Source of the DNA: Coprococcus sp.
GTDB lineage: Bacteria; Bacillota; Clostridia; Lachnospirales; Lachnospiraceae
Direction of reading: 5' to 3'
Assembly: GCA_016297495.1 (NCBI GenBank)
Contig: JAEDGN010000060.1
Location: 1-12,224, forward strand
DNA length: 12,224 nucleotides
Position 1 is the first letter of the stretch, and every line of letters begins with the position of its first letter. The translations under genes were made by a program, and so were the position numbers. A model generated the notes under the pieces. It was not told the DNA's origin, ran no database searches, and worked only from the letters and a program-made list of their open reading frames with translations. Below are positions 1-6,939 of this stretch, one piece after another.

Positions 1-1556
1 GACATGCTGAACTCATCCAGTCCCAACTCGAGCAGTTTTGCTGTGGCCTTCGGATCCCCGGCCATCTCACCGCACATACCGACTTTAATGCCTTCCTGAT
101 GTCCGGCCCGGATGACATGTCCAATGGCCCGGATGACAGCAGGATGGAAATAGTCATATTTATCCGCAATCTTTTTATTTCCCCTGTCTACTGCCAGAAG
201 ATACTGGGTCAGATCATTGGTACCGATGCTGAAGAAATCTGCCTCTCTGGCAAATTCATCGGCCAGCATCACGCTTGCAGGAGTCTCTATCATCATACCA
301 CATTCGATATTCTCATCAAAAGCGATACCTTCTGCAGCCAGTTCACTCTTACACTCTGCCACAACTGCTTTTGCCTCGATCAATTCCTCCGGAGATATGA
401 TCATCGGAAACATAATGCGTATATGGCCGAAAGCACTGGCCCGCAAAATGGCACGAAGCTGTGTTTTAAACATATCTTTCATATCCAGGGATATACGGAT
501 TGCTCTCCAGCCGAGGAACGGATTTTCCTCTTTCTCAAATTCAAAATAAGGTAATTCCTTATCTCCGCCAATATCCAATGTGCGGATGGTCAGTTCCTGC
601 GGGCACAGCTGGGCCGCCTCTTTATAGACCGCATACTGCTCCTCCTCTGTCGGGAAATGACTGTTCTCCATGTAGAGGAATTCGCTTCTGAAGAGGCCTA
701 CACCATCAATATTCATGGCCAGCGCCTGCCGGATATCATCGGCATTACCCACATTCACACACAGAAAAATGCGTTTTCCATCCTGTGTCACTGCCGGCCT
801 GTTCCGCAGCTGCTCCAGGCGGAGGCGCTCCATCTCACAGGCAGCACGCGCCTCTTCATACTGTGCAAGCGTTTCCTCATCAGGATCTACAATGATAATG
901 CCTTTTTCCGCATCCATGCAGATGCAACCTCCATCCTTCAATTCGTCAAGAATGCCTTTAACCCCCACAAGGGTCGGGATATTCATACTCTTGGCAATAA
1001 TGGAAACATGGCTCGTCACACCGCCCTCCTGGGTAATAATGCCTTTTACCAGCTTCGGATTGATTTTAACCGTATCAGAAGGATACATATCTCTGGCTGC
1101 AACAATGACTTCCTGTGAAAGGCTGCCCAGATCCGGCAGCTTCACACCCTTCAGGCCCGCCATCATCCGCTTGCCGATATCACGAATATCCGCCGAACGT
1201 TCCTTCATATAGGCATCATCCATCATTTCAAAAATGGCGGCGAACTCATCAATGGTCTGTGAAAGGGCCATCTGAGCATTCATCCTGCCATCGCGGATCT
1301 TCGCATCAACGCCATCCTTGAGCGTATAGTCCCCCGCAATCCCCAAATGTGCCGCAAAGATTTCATTTTCTGCAGCCAGAACACTCAGCTCCTCCACGAC
1401 TGCATCCCGCACTGCTTCAAATTTCTCCAGTTCTCCCTGTACCTGCTCCTCTCCGATCAAAGCACGATCCGGGGTCAGATCCGGCTCCTGATATAAAAAT
1501 ACCTTTGCAACGGCGATACCTCTGGAAGCTGTCTTTTCAACACATACCTTCTTCAT
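1..1556 (-). CDS. ptsI: Phosphoenolpyruvate-protein phosphotransferase (PTS Enzyme I), C-terminus cut by window edge
   Basis: Enzyme I takes phosphate from PEP and passes it to HPr, the first cytoplasmic step of PTS sugar uptake. The visible 518 codons run from the ATG at 1554-1556, and roughly the last 50-60 residues of a usual ~570-residue protein lie outside the window. The active-site motif GGVTSHVSIIAKSMNIP is present with the phosphorylated histidine at residue 183. The PEP-binding barrel shows GLFRSEFLYM and GWRAIRISL, and the catalytic cysteine is in GMCGEMAGD at residue 495. It starts two bases after the HPr stop codon, so HPr and EI are almost certainly translated together. It is the last visible gene of the mtlF-kinase-dehydrogenase-HPr-EI unit, an unusual place for EI because the general ptsHI pair normally stands alone. 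No key residue is missing. Identification is very secure; whether it is the cell's only EI cannot be told. Confidence 0.97.
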   Translation of the reverse strand, partial: MKKVCVEKTASRGIAVAKVFLYQEPDLTPDRALIGEEQVQGELEKFEAVRDAVVEELSVLAAENEIFAAHLGIAGDYTLKDGVDAKIRDGRMNAQMALSQTIDEFAAIFEMMDDAYMKERSADIRDIGKRMMAGLKGVKLPDLGSLSQEVIVAARDMYPSDTVKINPKLVKGIITQEGGVTSHVSIIAKSMNIPTLVGVKGILDELKDGGCICMDAEKGIIIVDPDEETLAQYEEARAACEMERLRLEQLRNRPAVTQDGKRIFLCVNVGNADDIRQALAMNIDGVGLFRSEFLYMENSHFPTEEEQYAVYKEAAQLCPQELTIRTLDIGGDKELPYFEFEKEENPFLGWRAIRISLDMKDMFKTQLRAILRASAFGHIRIMFPMIISPEELIEAKAVVAECKSELAAEGIAFDENIECGMMIETPASVMLADEFAREADFFSIGTNDLTQYLLAVDRGNKKIADKYDYFHPAVIRAIGHVIRAGHQEGIKVGMCGEMAGDPKATAKLLELGLDEFSM

Positions 1557-1558
1557 AT

Positions 1559-1822
1559 TTATTCTCCCAATCCACTCTCGATCAAGGTCACCAACGTCTT
1601 TAAATCTTCCGCTTCTGTTGCTCCTTCACACTGGATCTCAACTTCAGAACCTGTTTTTACCCCTGCTGCCATAATATTCAGCACACTCTTGACCTGAATC
1701 TTCTTTTCTCCGTAAATCATCACAACATTGGATCTGCATTTACCTGCTGCCATAGCCAGCACAGAAGCCGGTCTTGCATGAAGACCTGATGGATTTGTAA
1801 TAATCATTTTATGAGATACCAT
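1559..1822 (-). CDS. ptsH: Phosphocarrier protein HPr (PTS)
   Basis: This is the small phosphocarrier that moves phosphate from EI to EIIA. At 87 residues it has the normal family length. The site SGLHARPAS places the phosphorylated histidine at residue 15, and IQVKSVLNIMAAG places the regulatory serine at residue 46, the HPr kinase site used in Firmicute carbon catabolite control. The residues after Ser-46 (VLNIMAAG) differ from the usual IMGVMSLG type, so it may be a pathway-dedicated paralogue that interacts less well with HPr kinase or CcpA; this is inference. An AAAGGGGCG-like ribosome site precedes the ATG. It lies 28 bp after the dehydrogenase and 2 bp before ptsI, inside a hexitol PTS operon. 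Confidence 0.96.
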   Translation of the reverse strand: MVSHKMIITNPSGLHARPASVLAMAAGKCRSNVVMIYGEKKIQVKSVLNIMAAGVKTGSEVEIQCEGATEAEDLKTLVTLIESGLGE

Positions 1823-1850
1823 AATTTATTCGCCCCTTTACCTTATAACA

Positions 1851-3116
1851 TTATACTTCCACACCAAAATGTTCAAATAAAATCTTTTCTGCCTCTGCAT
1901 TCCACAGACCTCTGTGCGCTTTACAGGATGCATCCAGTTTCGCAAATAAAGGATCTGTTTCCCCCAGTTTACCGAAATCCTCAATGGCTGTCAACGGCAT
2001 ATCAAACTGCGTATAAGTCAGTTTCTTTCCGCCCGGAATCTTCGGCAGATTTAATGTGGCATCAATGATGCTGTCAATACCTCCCACATGGGTTACCATA
2101 ACGGCAGGCTCGATTCTGCCCTCGGCAGCCAGTCTGTTGGCCTCGATCAGATCGTCATTATTGCCGCCCGTTGTACCAAGAATATGAGAACTGGTATAAT
2201 GCACATTATAAAGATTCAATTCTGCGCTGAACTGATTGTCTGTCGGACCTGCAAAAAAGTTCAGGCAGCCGTCAAAGGCAAGCAGCTTATCTCCCATCTC
2301 AGCCACTGCACGGTTCGGAATATATACAAATACATCATCATAACCCTTACCTCCGGTAATATCTCTCAGTTCTTTAACCGGATCCGCCATTTTAGCTGTA
2401 TTCACATAGAGAAGCTCTACACCATATGATGCGGCATATTCTTTTGTAATTACCTCGGCTGCCCGCTGAAGCTTCGCATCATCGATGTCTGTTACCACAA
2501 TTCTCTTTGGTTTGTTCTCAAACTGGATACCATAGCTGACAGCTCCAAGACCCATCGGCCCGCATCCGCCAAGGATAATGATATCGCCGCCTTCTTTTGT
2601 GCCGCCGGCAAGATCATGATTTCTCTTGTTGGTATGATAGTTGCCATGATATCCGCCAATAATACAGCTCATTGGTTCACCCAGAGAAGCTTCAAAAAAA
2701 CTGTCACCATCATAAGGCATCAGGCATCCCAGTTCCATGACTTCATGAGGAATCACACAGTAAGTACAGGCGCCTCCAAAATATTCATAGGAATATCCCG
2801 GTGAAGCAAGGCTTCCTTTATAATTCAGCGCCGGCTGCTGGGCAAATTTCATACCCGGCTTAAACTGATCTTTCCATTTCTCGCCTACTTCCACAATAAC
2901 ACCGGCAAATTCATGGCCGATGATAATCGGATTGGTGTCAATATTCTGAGGAGCTCTCTTATGTTTCTTGCCCTGTTCTACCAATTTATATGTAGACATA
3001 CAGATACTGTCGCTGATGATCTTCACCAGAATCTCGTCATCCTTAATTGCAGGCAATTCAAATTCCTCAAGTCTCAAATCTCTTGTTCCATACATTCTGA
3101 CTGCTTTCGTCTTCAT
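1851..3116 (-). CDS. Zinc-dependent medium-chain dehydrogenase, L-sorbose-1-phosphate reductase (SorE)-like
   Basis: A medium-chain dehydrogenase of 421 residues, closest by pattern to SorE, which interconverts L-sorbose 1-phosphate and D-glucitol 6-phosphate with NAD(P)H. Catalytic-zinc ligands are visible: Cys-39 (SICMS), His-68 and Glu-69 (IGHEFAG), and Glu-147 (LGEPMS, as in sorbitol dehydrogenases). The four-cysteine structural-zinc loop of typical alcohol dehydrogenases is absent. The Rossmann site is LGGCGPMGLG at about 182-191, followed by an acidic VVTDIDDAK strand that suggests NAD(H). I chose the ATG at 3114-3116, which has AAAGGTG six bases upstream; a GTG three codons earlier (3123-3125) would overlap that ribosome site. 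It lies between a PfkB kinase and HPr in a PTS operon that shows no mtlD, so it is the likely hexitol-phosphate oxidising enzyme. The exact substrate is not determined; galactitol- or mannitol-phosphate are alternatives. Confidence 0.85.
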   Translation of the reverse strand: MKTKAVRMYGTRDLRLEEFELPAIKDDEILVKIISDSICMSTYKLVEQGKKHKRAPQNIDTNPIIIGHEFAGVIVEVGEKWKDQFKPGMKFAQQPALNYKGSLASPGYSYEYFGGACTYCVIPHEVMELGCLMPYDGDSFFEASLGEPMSCIIGGYHGNYHTNKRNHDLAGGTKEGGDIIILGGCGPMGLGAVSYGIQFENKPKRIVVTDIDDAKLQRAAEVITKEYAASYGVELLYVNTAKMADPVKELRDITGGKGYDDVFVYIPNRAVAEMGDKLLAFDGCLNFFAGPTDNQFSAELNLYNVHYTSSHILGTTGGNNDDLIEANRLAAEGRIEPAVMVTHVGGIDSIIDATLNLPKIPGGKKLTYTQFDMPLTAIEDFGKLGETDPLFAKLDASCKAHRGLWNAEAEKILFEHFGVEV

Positions 3117-3122
3117 TTTGAT

Positions 3123-3129
3123 CACCTTT
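3123..3129 (-). promoter_or_regulatory. Ribosome-binding site that sets the dehydrogenase start
   Basis: AAAGGTG on the minus strand ends six bases before the ATG at 3116. It overlaps the alternative in-frame GTG at 3125, which has no well-spaced ribosome site of its own, so initiation at the ATG is favoured. Confidence 0.7.
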
Positions 3130-3137
3130 CCATACTT

Positions 3138-4079
3138 CTAATTTTCTGTCTCGATTTTTTCTATGATAACCTGTCTCATCAATTCATCCACAACAGCCCT
3201 TGTCGGCGGCTTCGTACCAATAGTGGTAACAGCTCCGGCAGAGGTCGCCATACAGAGTTTCACCGTATCATCATTACTAAGCTTTCTATCCCATGCATAG
3301 GCCAGTGCTGCCACCATGGCATCCCCTGCCCCGACCGTTGAATGGGCCTTTACAGAAAGGGCCGGACATCTGACCTCATAGTCCCGGCGAATGAACATGG
3401 CACCGCTTTTACCCATGGAAACCGCCACCGTCTCAATGCCATTGGCCATGAGTTTTCTGGCCATTTCTGCCAGTTCTTCATGGGACGCTCTATAATCAAT
3501 GCCTGCATACTCCTCCAGCTCAACACGGTTCGGTTTAATAATATCCGGTCCTGCCGGAAGTGCTCTTTTAAAAAGCTCGCCATCTGCATCCATCAGGACT
3601 TTTGCGCCCTTATTATGTACCAGCGTGATCATGTCCGCATAAATATTTTTATCAACACCGGCGGGAATACTGCCTGCCAGAATAAATAATGTATCCGGCC
3701 CCGCATAGCTTTCCAGCTTTCTCTTCAGCGCATCAAGCTGCCCGTCACTGATTACCGGCCCCGGCTCATTCAGCTCCGTTACCGCACCACTGTTCTCAAA
3801 TACCTTCGTATTGGTACGTGTCTCGCCTTCTACCCAGATAAAATCATTGCTGATATGCTTTTCATTCAATACCCTCTCAATGGTCTTTCCCGCATTGCCT
3901 CCCAGAAAACCGGTGGCAACACTTTCACCGCCCAGCTCACAGATGGTCTTGGACACGTTGATGCCCTTCCCTCCGGCATCGAAAAAAGCCCGTCTGATCC
4001 GGTTAAGGCCACCCGGAATAAGGTTATCTACCTCTACCGTTTTATCAATTGCAGGATTCATAGTAACTGTTACAATCAT
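3138..4079 (-). CDS. pfkB: 1-phosphofructokinase family (PfkB/FruK/LacC-type) sugar-phosphate kinase
   Basis: A 313-residue ribokinase-superfamily kinase of the FruK/LacC branch, which phosphorylates fructose 1-phosphate or tagatose 6-phosphate to the bisphosphate with ATP. The start MIVTVTMNPAIDKTVEVDNL is typical of this branch. The substrate-loop motif AGGKGINVS is at 35-43, and the anion hole with catalytic base is STVGAGD, with Asp-253. KPNRVELEE at about 182-190 is also family-typical. Its ribosome site AAAGGAG overlaps the stop region of the EIIA gene six bases upstream, so the two are probably translationally coupled. The dehydrogenase follows after about 21 bp. The pairing suggests that the ketose phosphate made by the dehydrogenase is phosphorylated here and sent to glycolysis. 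FruK versus LacC specificity cannot be settled by eye. Confidence 0.9.
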   Translation of the reverse strand: MIVTVTMNPAIDKTVEVDNLIPGGLNRIRRAFFDAGGKGINVSKTICELGGESVATGFLGGNAGKTIERVLNEKHISNDFIWVEGETRTNTKVFENSGAVTELNEPGPVISDGQLDALKRKLESYAGPDTLFILAGSIPAGVDKNIYADMITLVHNKGAKVLMDADGELFKRALPAGPDIIKPNRVELEEYAGIDYRASHEELAEMARKLMANGIETVAVSMGKSGAMFIRRDYEVRCPALSVKAHSTVGAGDAMVAALAYAWDRKLSNDDTVKLCMATSAGAVTTIGTKPPTRAVVDELMRQVIIEKIETEN

Positions 4080-4085
4080 TGATCA

Positions 4086-4547
4086 TTACTCCTTTCCTGT
4101 GAGAATCTGATAGACCGTTTCCGCATCCCCTTCTGCCACTCTCTTTGCAGATTCCTCATCCAGCATTTTTTCCGCAATAATCGAAAGGATCTGAAGATGT
4201 TCCTCCCCGACACCGGCAATGCCGATAACAACATTGGCCCTATTGCCATTCCAGTCCGTCCCTTCCGGGAAGGTCATAACCGCAATACCGGAAGCTTTAA
4301 TATCCTTTTTCGCTGCCTCAACTCCATGGGGAAGTGCCAGACCATTGCCCATGAAGGTAGAAACCGTTTTTTCCCGTTCGAGCATGGCATCCACATAAGC
4401 CGCATCTACATAACCACTATCCACGAGCATCTGTCCCACCTGGCGGATCACCGTCTCCTGAGGAGCAGCCTGACAATTGACACGGACATTTTCCCGATAC
4501 AGCAGTTCCTTTTTCTTTTCCTTCTTTTCTTTCTTCTTAAAAAACAT
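4086..4547 (-). CDS. mtlF: PTS mannitol/fructose-type EIIA component
   Basis: Cytoplasmic EIIA of the mannitol/fructose family; it accepts phosphate from HPr and passes it to the cysteine of EIIB. It has 153 residues, slightly longer than the usual ~145. The active site MGNGLALPHGVEAAK places the phosphorylated histidine at residue 74, and IGIAGVGEEHLQILSIIAEKM is the typical C-terminal half. An unusual lysine-rich tail (MFFKKKEKKEKKKE) precedes the domain. An AGGAGG ribosome site lies upstream of the ATG. This is the first gene of the second transcription unit, about 54 bases from the predicted transcription start. Both EIICB proteins in the window lack an EIIA domain, so this protein probably serves one or both. 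Confidence 0.94.
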   Translation of the reverse strand: MFFKKKEKKEKKKELLYRENVRVNCQAAPQETVIRQVGQMLVDSGYVDAAYVDAMLEREKTVSTFMGNGLALPHGVEAAKKDIKASGIAVMTFPEGTDWNGNRANVVIGIAGVGEEHLQILSIIAEKMLDEESAKRVAEGDAETVYQILTGKE

Positions 4548-4608
4548 ACCTGACCTCCTGTTGATTATCTGTACTGTTTTCCATTATCTCTGCTTTCCTT
4601 ATGAACCT

Positions 4609-4638
4609 ATTATAGGTCAGGATTTACCTGTTTTTCAA
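4609..4638 (-). promoter_or_regulatory. Sigma-A-type promoter of the mtlF operon
   Basis: Read on the minus strand: -35 TTGAAA at 4633-4638, an 18-bp spacer, and -10 TATAAT at 4609-4614. The predicted start point is near 4602, giving a leader of roughly 54 bases before mtlF. The spacer and the 15-bp distance to the upstream inverted repeat are identical to those at the mtlA promoter. Confidence 0.8.
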
Positions 4639-4653
4639 TTCAAAGAACATGGG

Positions 4654-4680
4654 ATTTGGCATCATCAAATAGTGCCATAA
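4654..4680 (-). promoter_or_regulatory. Predicted MtlR operator upstream of the mtlF promoter
   Basis: On the plus strand this is ATTTGGCA, 11 bases, then TGCCATAA: an imperfect inverted repeat ending 15 bp upstream of the -35 box. Its arms, spacing and distance match the perfect copy upstream of mtlA. The position (centred around -65) suits an activator. Assignment to MtlR is inference from the adjacent mtlR gene and the shared architecture. Confidence 0.7.
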
Positions 4681-4704
4681 TTTTAATGAAAATGCACTGC
4701 TAAG

Positions 4705-4746
4705 AGAATTCCTGCCCATTAACGCAGATGGGCGGAAATTCTTTTT
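4705..4746 (+). terminator. Hairpin with T tail, terminator-like in the plus direction
   Basis: Arms 4705-4719 and 4728-4742 pair over 15 positions with one mismatch and one wobble, closing an 8-base loop, and a T run follows at 4742-4746 on the plus strand. In the minus direction the wobble becomes a mismatch and no T run follows, so it looks oriented to stop plus-strand (antisense) transcription. No plus-strand gene feeds it, so its role is unclear. Confidence 0.45.
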
Positions 4747-4756
4747 ATAAAATCAC

Positions 4757-4764
4757 TGCCAAAT
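4757..4764 (+). promoter_or_regulatory. Isolated half-site matching the predicted MtlR operator arm
   Basis: TGCCAAAT is identical to one arm of the predicted operators, but no partner arm lies at the 11-base spacing. It may be an auxiliary or degenerate site, or chance. Confidence 0.25.
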
Positions 4765-4779
4765 GTCATTGCGCTCGAT

Positions 4780-4821
4780 AAAAAAACGGTTCTATATACC
4801 AAAACGACAGATAGAACCGTT
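4780..4821 (-). terminator. Intrinsic terminator after mtlR
   Basis: Read on the minus strand, AACGGTTCTAT (4811-4821) pairs perfectly with ATAGAACCGTT (4785-4795) across a 15-base loop and is followed by an uninterrupted run of T (A on the plus strand at 4780-4786). It begins seven bases past the mtlR stop codon and separates unit 1 (mtlA to mtlR) from unit 2 (mtlF to ptsI). Confidence 0.9.
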
Positions 4822-4827
4822 CACATT

Positions 4828-6939
4828 TTAATGCAGCCCTGACAGATATTTGTTGAAATATTTTTTTAAATATCCTGACAGGGAGCTTCTTATCTCTTCT
4901 TTTTTACCTCTGGATACCACATCCAGAAATTCATACTCTTCTATGAGAACGCTGCTGATATAACCAAGGATATCGTTATTGACCTGTACATGCTCATCCA
5001 TCGGTACCAGCATGACGAATACCACGGATATCCCCTTGAAATACGGATCCTCAAAAGGCCCCAGATCCTTGGTCATACAGACGTTGAACACCGGCCGGAT
5101 AACCCCCTTTGTCCTTGTATGGAGCAGCGCAAAGCCAAATTCAGCAAAAACCTGGCTTGCAATCTGTTCTCTTCTCCGGATGTCCTCCCGGATCATCTCC
5201 CGCCTGTCCGAATAAGGTGATAATTTTTCACTGACGGCAATGAGCAGCTCATCGAAACTGATTCGGTTATCCACCTTGAAAAAATCCATATATTTAATCA
5301 CCATGTTGATCTGCGCTGCCATGAGGTTGATTTCTTCCAGCTGCATGGAAAATGTATCCGCAGCCTTATGTTTCTCAGGGGTTCTCGCGTACTGGTAGAT
5401 CATATTCCGGATATGTTCCATATCATCATCGCCAAGCAGCGGATTCACAAAAATGACCGGAACATCCAATTGTTCCATGGGAATACTGGATATAAAGAAA
5501 TCCATTTTTCCGATAACATAAGGCGTAATATCATTTTTCCCAAAGGTCGTCAGATCCATCCTGTCTCTGAATACCCGTTCAAGTTTAGAAGTCATAAGTC
5601 TGGACACACCAATACCGCTGGAACAGATAACACCTGCATGCACACGGCGAACCTGCTCACTGCGTCCCTGAAGCCTGACCATGGCCGCCCCAAAATGTAC
5701 AGTCAGAAAGCCAATCTCCTCCGGCGGCACACTTTTGCCTGTGCCGGCTTCGATCACGCCCGCCACTTTGATGCACCGGTCATACATATCCGGATAATCC
5801 CTCTTTATCTCCATGAGTACCGGATTTTCTATCTGCATGCCGTGCATCAGACGGATCAGCGTCGGCTGAAGATGGGCCAGAAGTCCCTGTATAAATTCAT
5901 CATCCTGTTTCAAAAGATAAGCTTTTTCACTGTCATAGGCATCGATCATATCATTGACCAGCTGCTGCAGCTCGCGGTTTTCCATGGAAACTGTACTTTT
6001 TCCGCTCCACTGAATTTTTTCATGCTTGGCTCCCTTGATATGAAGACAGATATAGGCAATTTCCACATCAGGAATCTGAATTTCAAATTCCGCCTCCAGC
6101 TCCCTGACAATACTCTGTGCCAGCTGATAGTCCTCATCCTGCTTTTCATTTCCATTCCATCGCCCATCATCCTCTATAACCTCATTTTTCAGGATTCTAT
6201 TGATAGCAATGGAAATATGAATAACCAGACCCACATAGGAATTCTCCGTCAAAGTCAGGACGCGCACATCATCCATACCGACAATACAGTCCATGACCCG
6301 GCGCATAATATCATCATTGAGGATCTGACCAATATTGCTTTTCTTGAGCATATCAAACTGTCCGCTTTCCCCGGACAGTTCTCCCTCATAGGCATCACGA
6401 ATAACCTTTGTATCAATATTCTCATTGATAAACGCACGAATAGCCCGGCGGTAATTTTCCTCCGTCCCGTCCACAAGAATACCGCTTCCCGGTTTTCTCA
6501 CAACCTTCAGTCCATATCTGTTCAGCCATTCCTCCACAGCCTCCAGGTCTGTACTGACCGTTGCCTCACTGACACCGGCACTGGCACTGTAATAAAACAG
6601 CTTTTTCAGCCCTTTTTCTTTTAAAATCTCAAGGATCAGCCGTTTTCTCCGTTCCTCCCGGTTACTTACGTCATAATCATCCCCGTCGCTGATATCCGCC
6701 AATAAACGCTTTTTCTCTTCCTGACTTCCCTCCAGCCAGATACCCACACCTGTCTTCGAAACAAAGTCTATGTCATAGCCTCTGAGCGACCGATTCATAT
6801 ATTCCATTTCCCGCTGAACGGTTCTTTTGCTGACAGCGATCCGCGAGGCAAGTTCCTTCACTGAAATGGCCCCCTCCTCTTTCAGCAGGACCCGAAAAAT
6901 CTGCTTCATACGTGGTGTCATATCCATCTTATCACCCAT
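4828..6939 (-). CDS. mtlR: MtlR-type PTS-regulated transcriptional activator (HTH, two PRDs, EIIB, EIIA)
   Basis: A 703-residue activator of the MtlR/BglG family that binds operators next to hexitol promoters; its activity is set by phosphorylation from HPr and the PTS. Domain order: N-terminal winged HTH about 8-65; second HTH about 95-155 (SEATVSTDLEAVEEWL); PRD1 about 200-305 with His-241 (LVIHIS) and His-300 (CLHIKG); PRD2 about 325-425 with His-356 (LLAHLQ) and His-415 (TVHFGA). An EIIB-like domain at about 433-520 has Cys-439 (ICSSGIGVS), and an EIIA-like domain at about 560-700 has His-607 (ALLHTRT). All six regulatory residues known from Bacillus MtlR are kept, so the full phosphorylation control should operate. 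The ATG at 6939 overlaps the upstream EIICB stop by 8 bp; an in-frame ATG at 6927 has a better-spaced GGGTGA and may be the true start. It probably regulates itself through the mtlA promoter. Confidence 0.95.
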   Translation of the reverse strand: MGDKMDMTPRMKQIFRVLLKEEGAISVKELASRIAVSKRTVQREMEYMNRSLRGYDIDFVSKTGVGIWLEGSQEEKKRLLADISDGDDYDVSNREERRKRLILEILKEKGLKKLFYYSASAGVSEATVSTDLEAVEEWLNRYGLKVVRKPGSGILVDGTEENYRRAIRAFINENIDTKVIRDAYEGELSGESGQFDMLKKSNIGQILNDDIMRRVMDCIVGMDDVRVLTLTENSYVGLVIHISIAINRILKNEVIEDDGRWNGNEKQDEDYQLAQSIVRELEAEFEIQIPDVEIAYICLHIKGAKHEKIQWSGKSTVSMENRELQQLVNDMIDAYDSEKAYLLKQDDEFIQGLLAHLQPTLIRLMHGMQIENPVLMEIKRDYPDMYDRCIKVAGVIEAGTGKSVPPEEIGFLTVHFGAAMVRLQGRSEQVRRVHAGVICSSGIGVSRLMTSKLERVFRDRMDLTTFGKNDITPYVIGKMDFFISSIPMEQLDVPVIFVNPLLGDDDMEHIRNMIYQYARTPEKHKAADTFSMQLEEINLMAAQINMVIKYMDFFKVDNRISFDELLIAVSEKLSPYSDRREMIREDIRRREQIASQVFAEFGFALLHTRTKGVIRPVFNVCMTKDLGPFEDPYFKGISVVFVMLVPMDEHVQVNNDILGYISSVLIEEYEFLDVVSRGKKEEIRSSLSGYLKKYFNKYLSGLH

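Noticed and set aside
3117..3125. GTG start three codons upstream for the SorE-like dehydrogenase
   Set aside because: The GTG sits within the AAAGGTG ribosome site that is well spaced for the downstream ATG.
4561..4600. Possible cre (TGGAAAACAGTACA on the minus strand) in the mtlF leader
   Set aside because: It mismatches the invariant CG core and one flanking position, so it is not supported.
5368..6624. 418-codon open frame on the plus strand opposite mtlR
   Set aside because: It lies entirely inside the clearly coding mtlR gene, has no recognisable domain or convincing ribosome site, and its composition is that of an antisense shadow.
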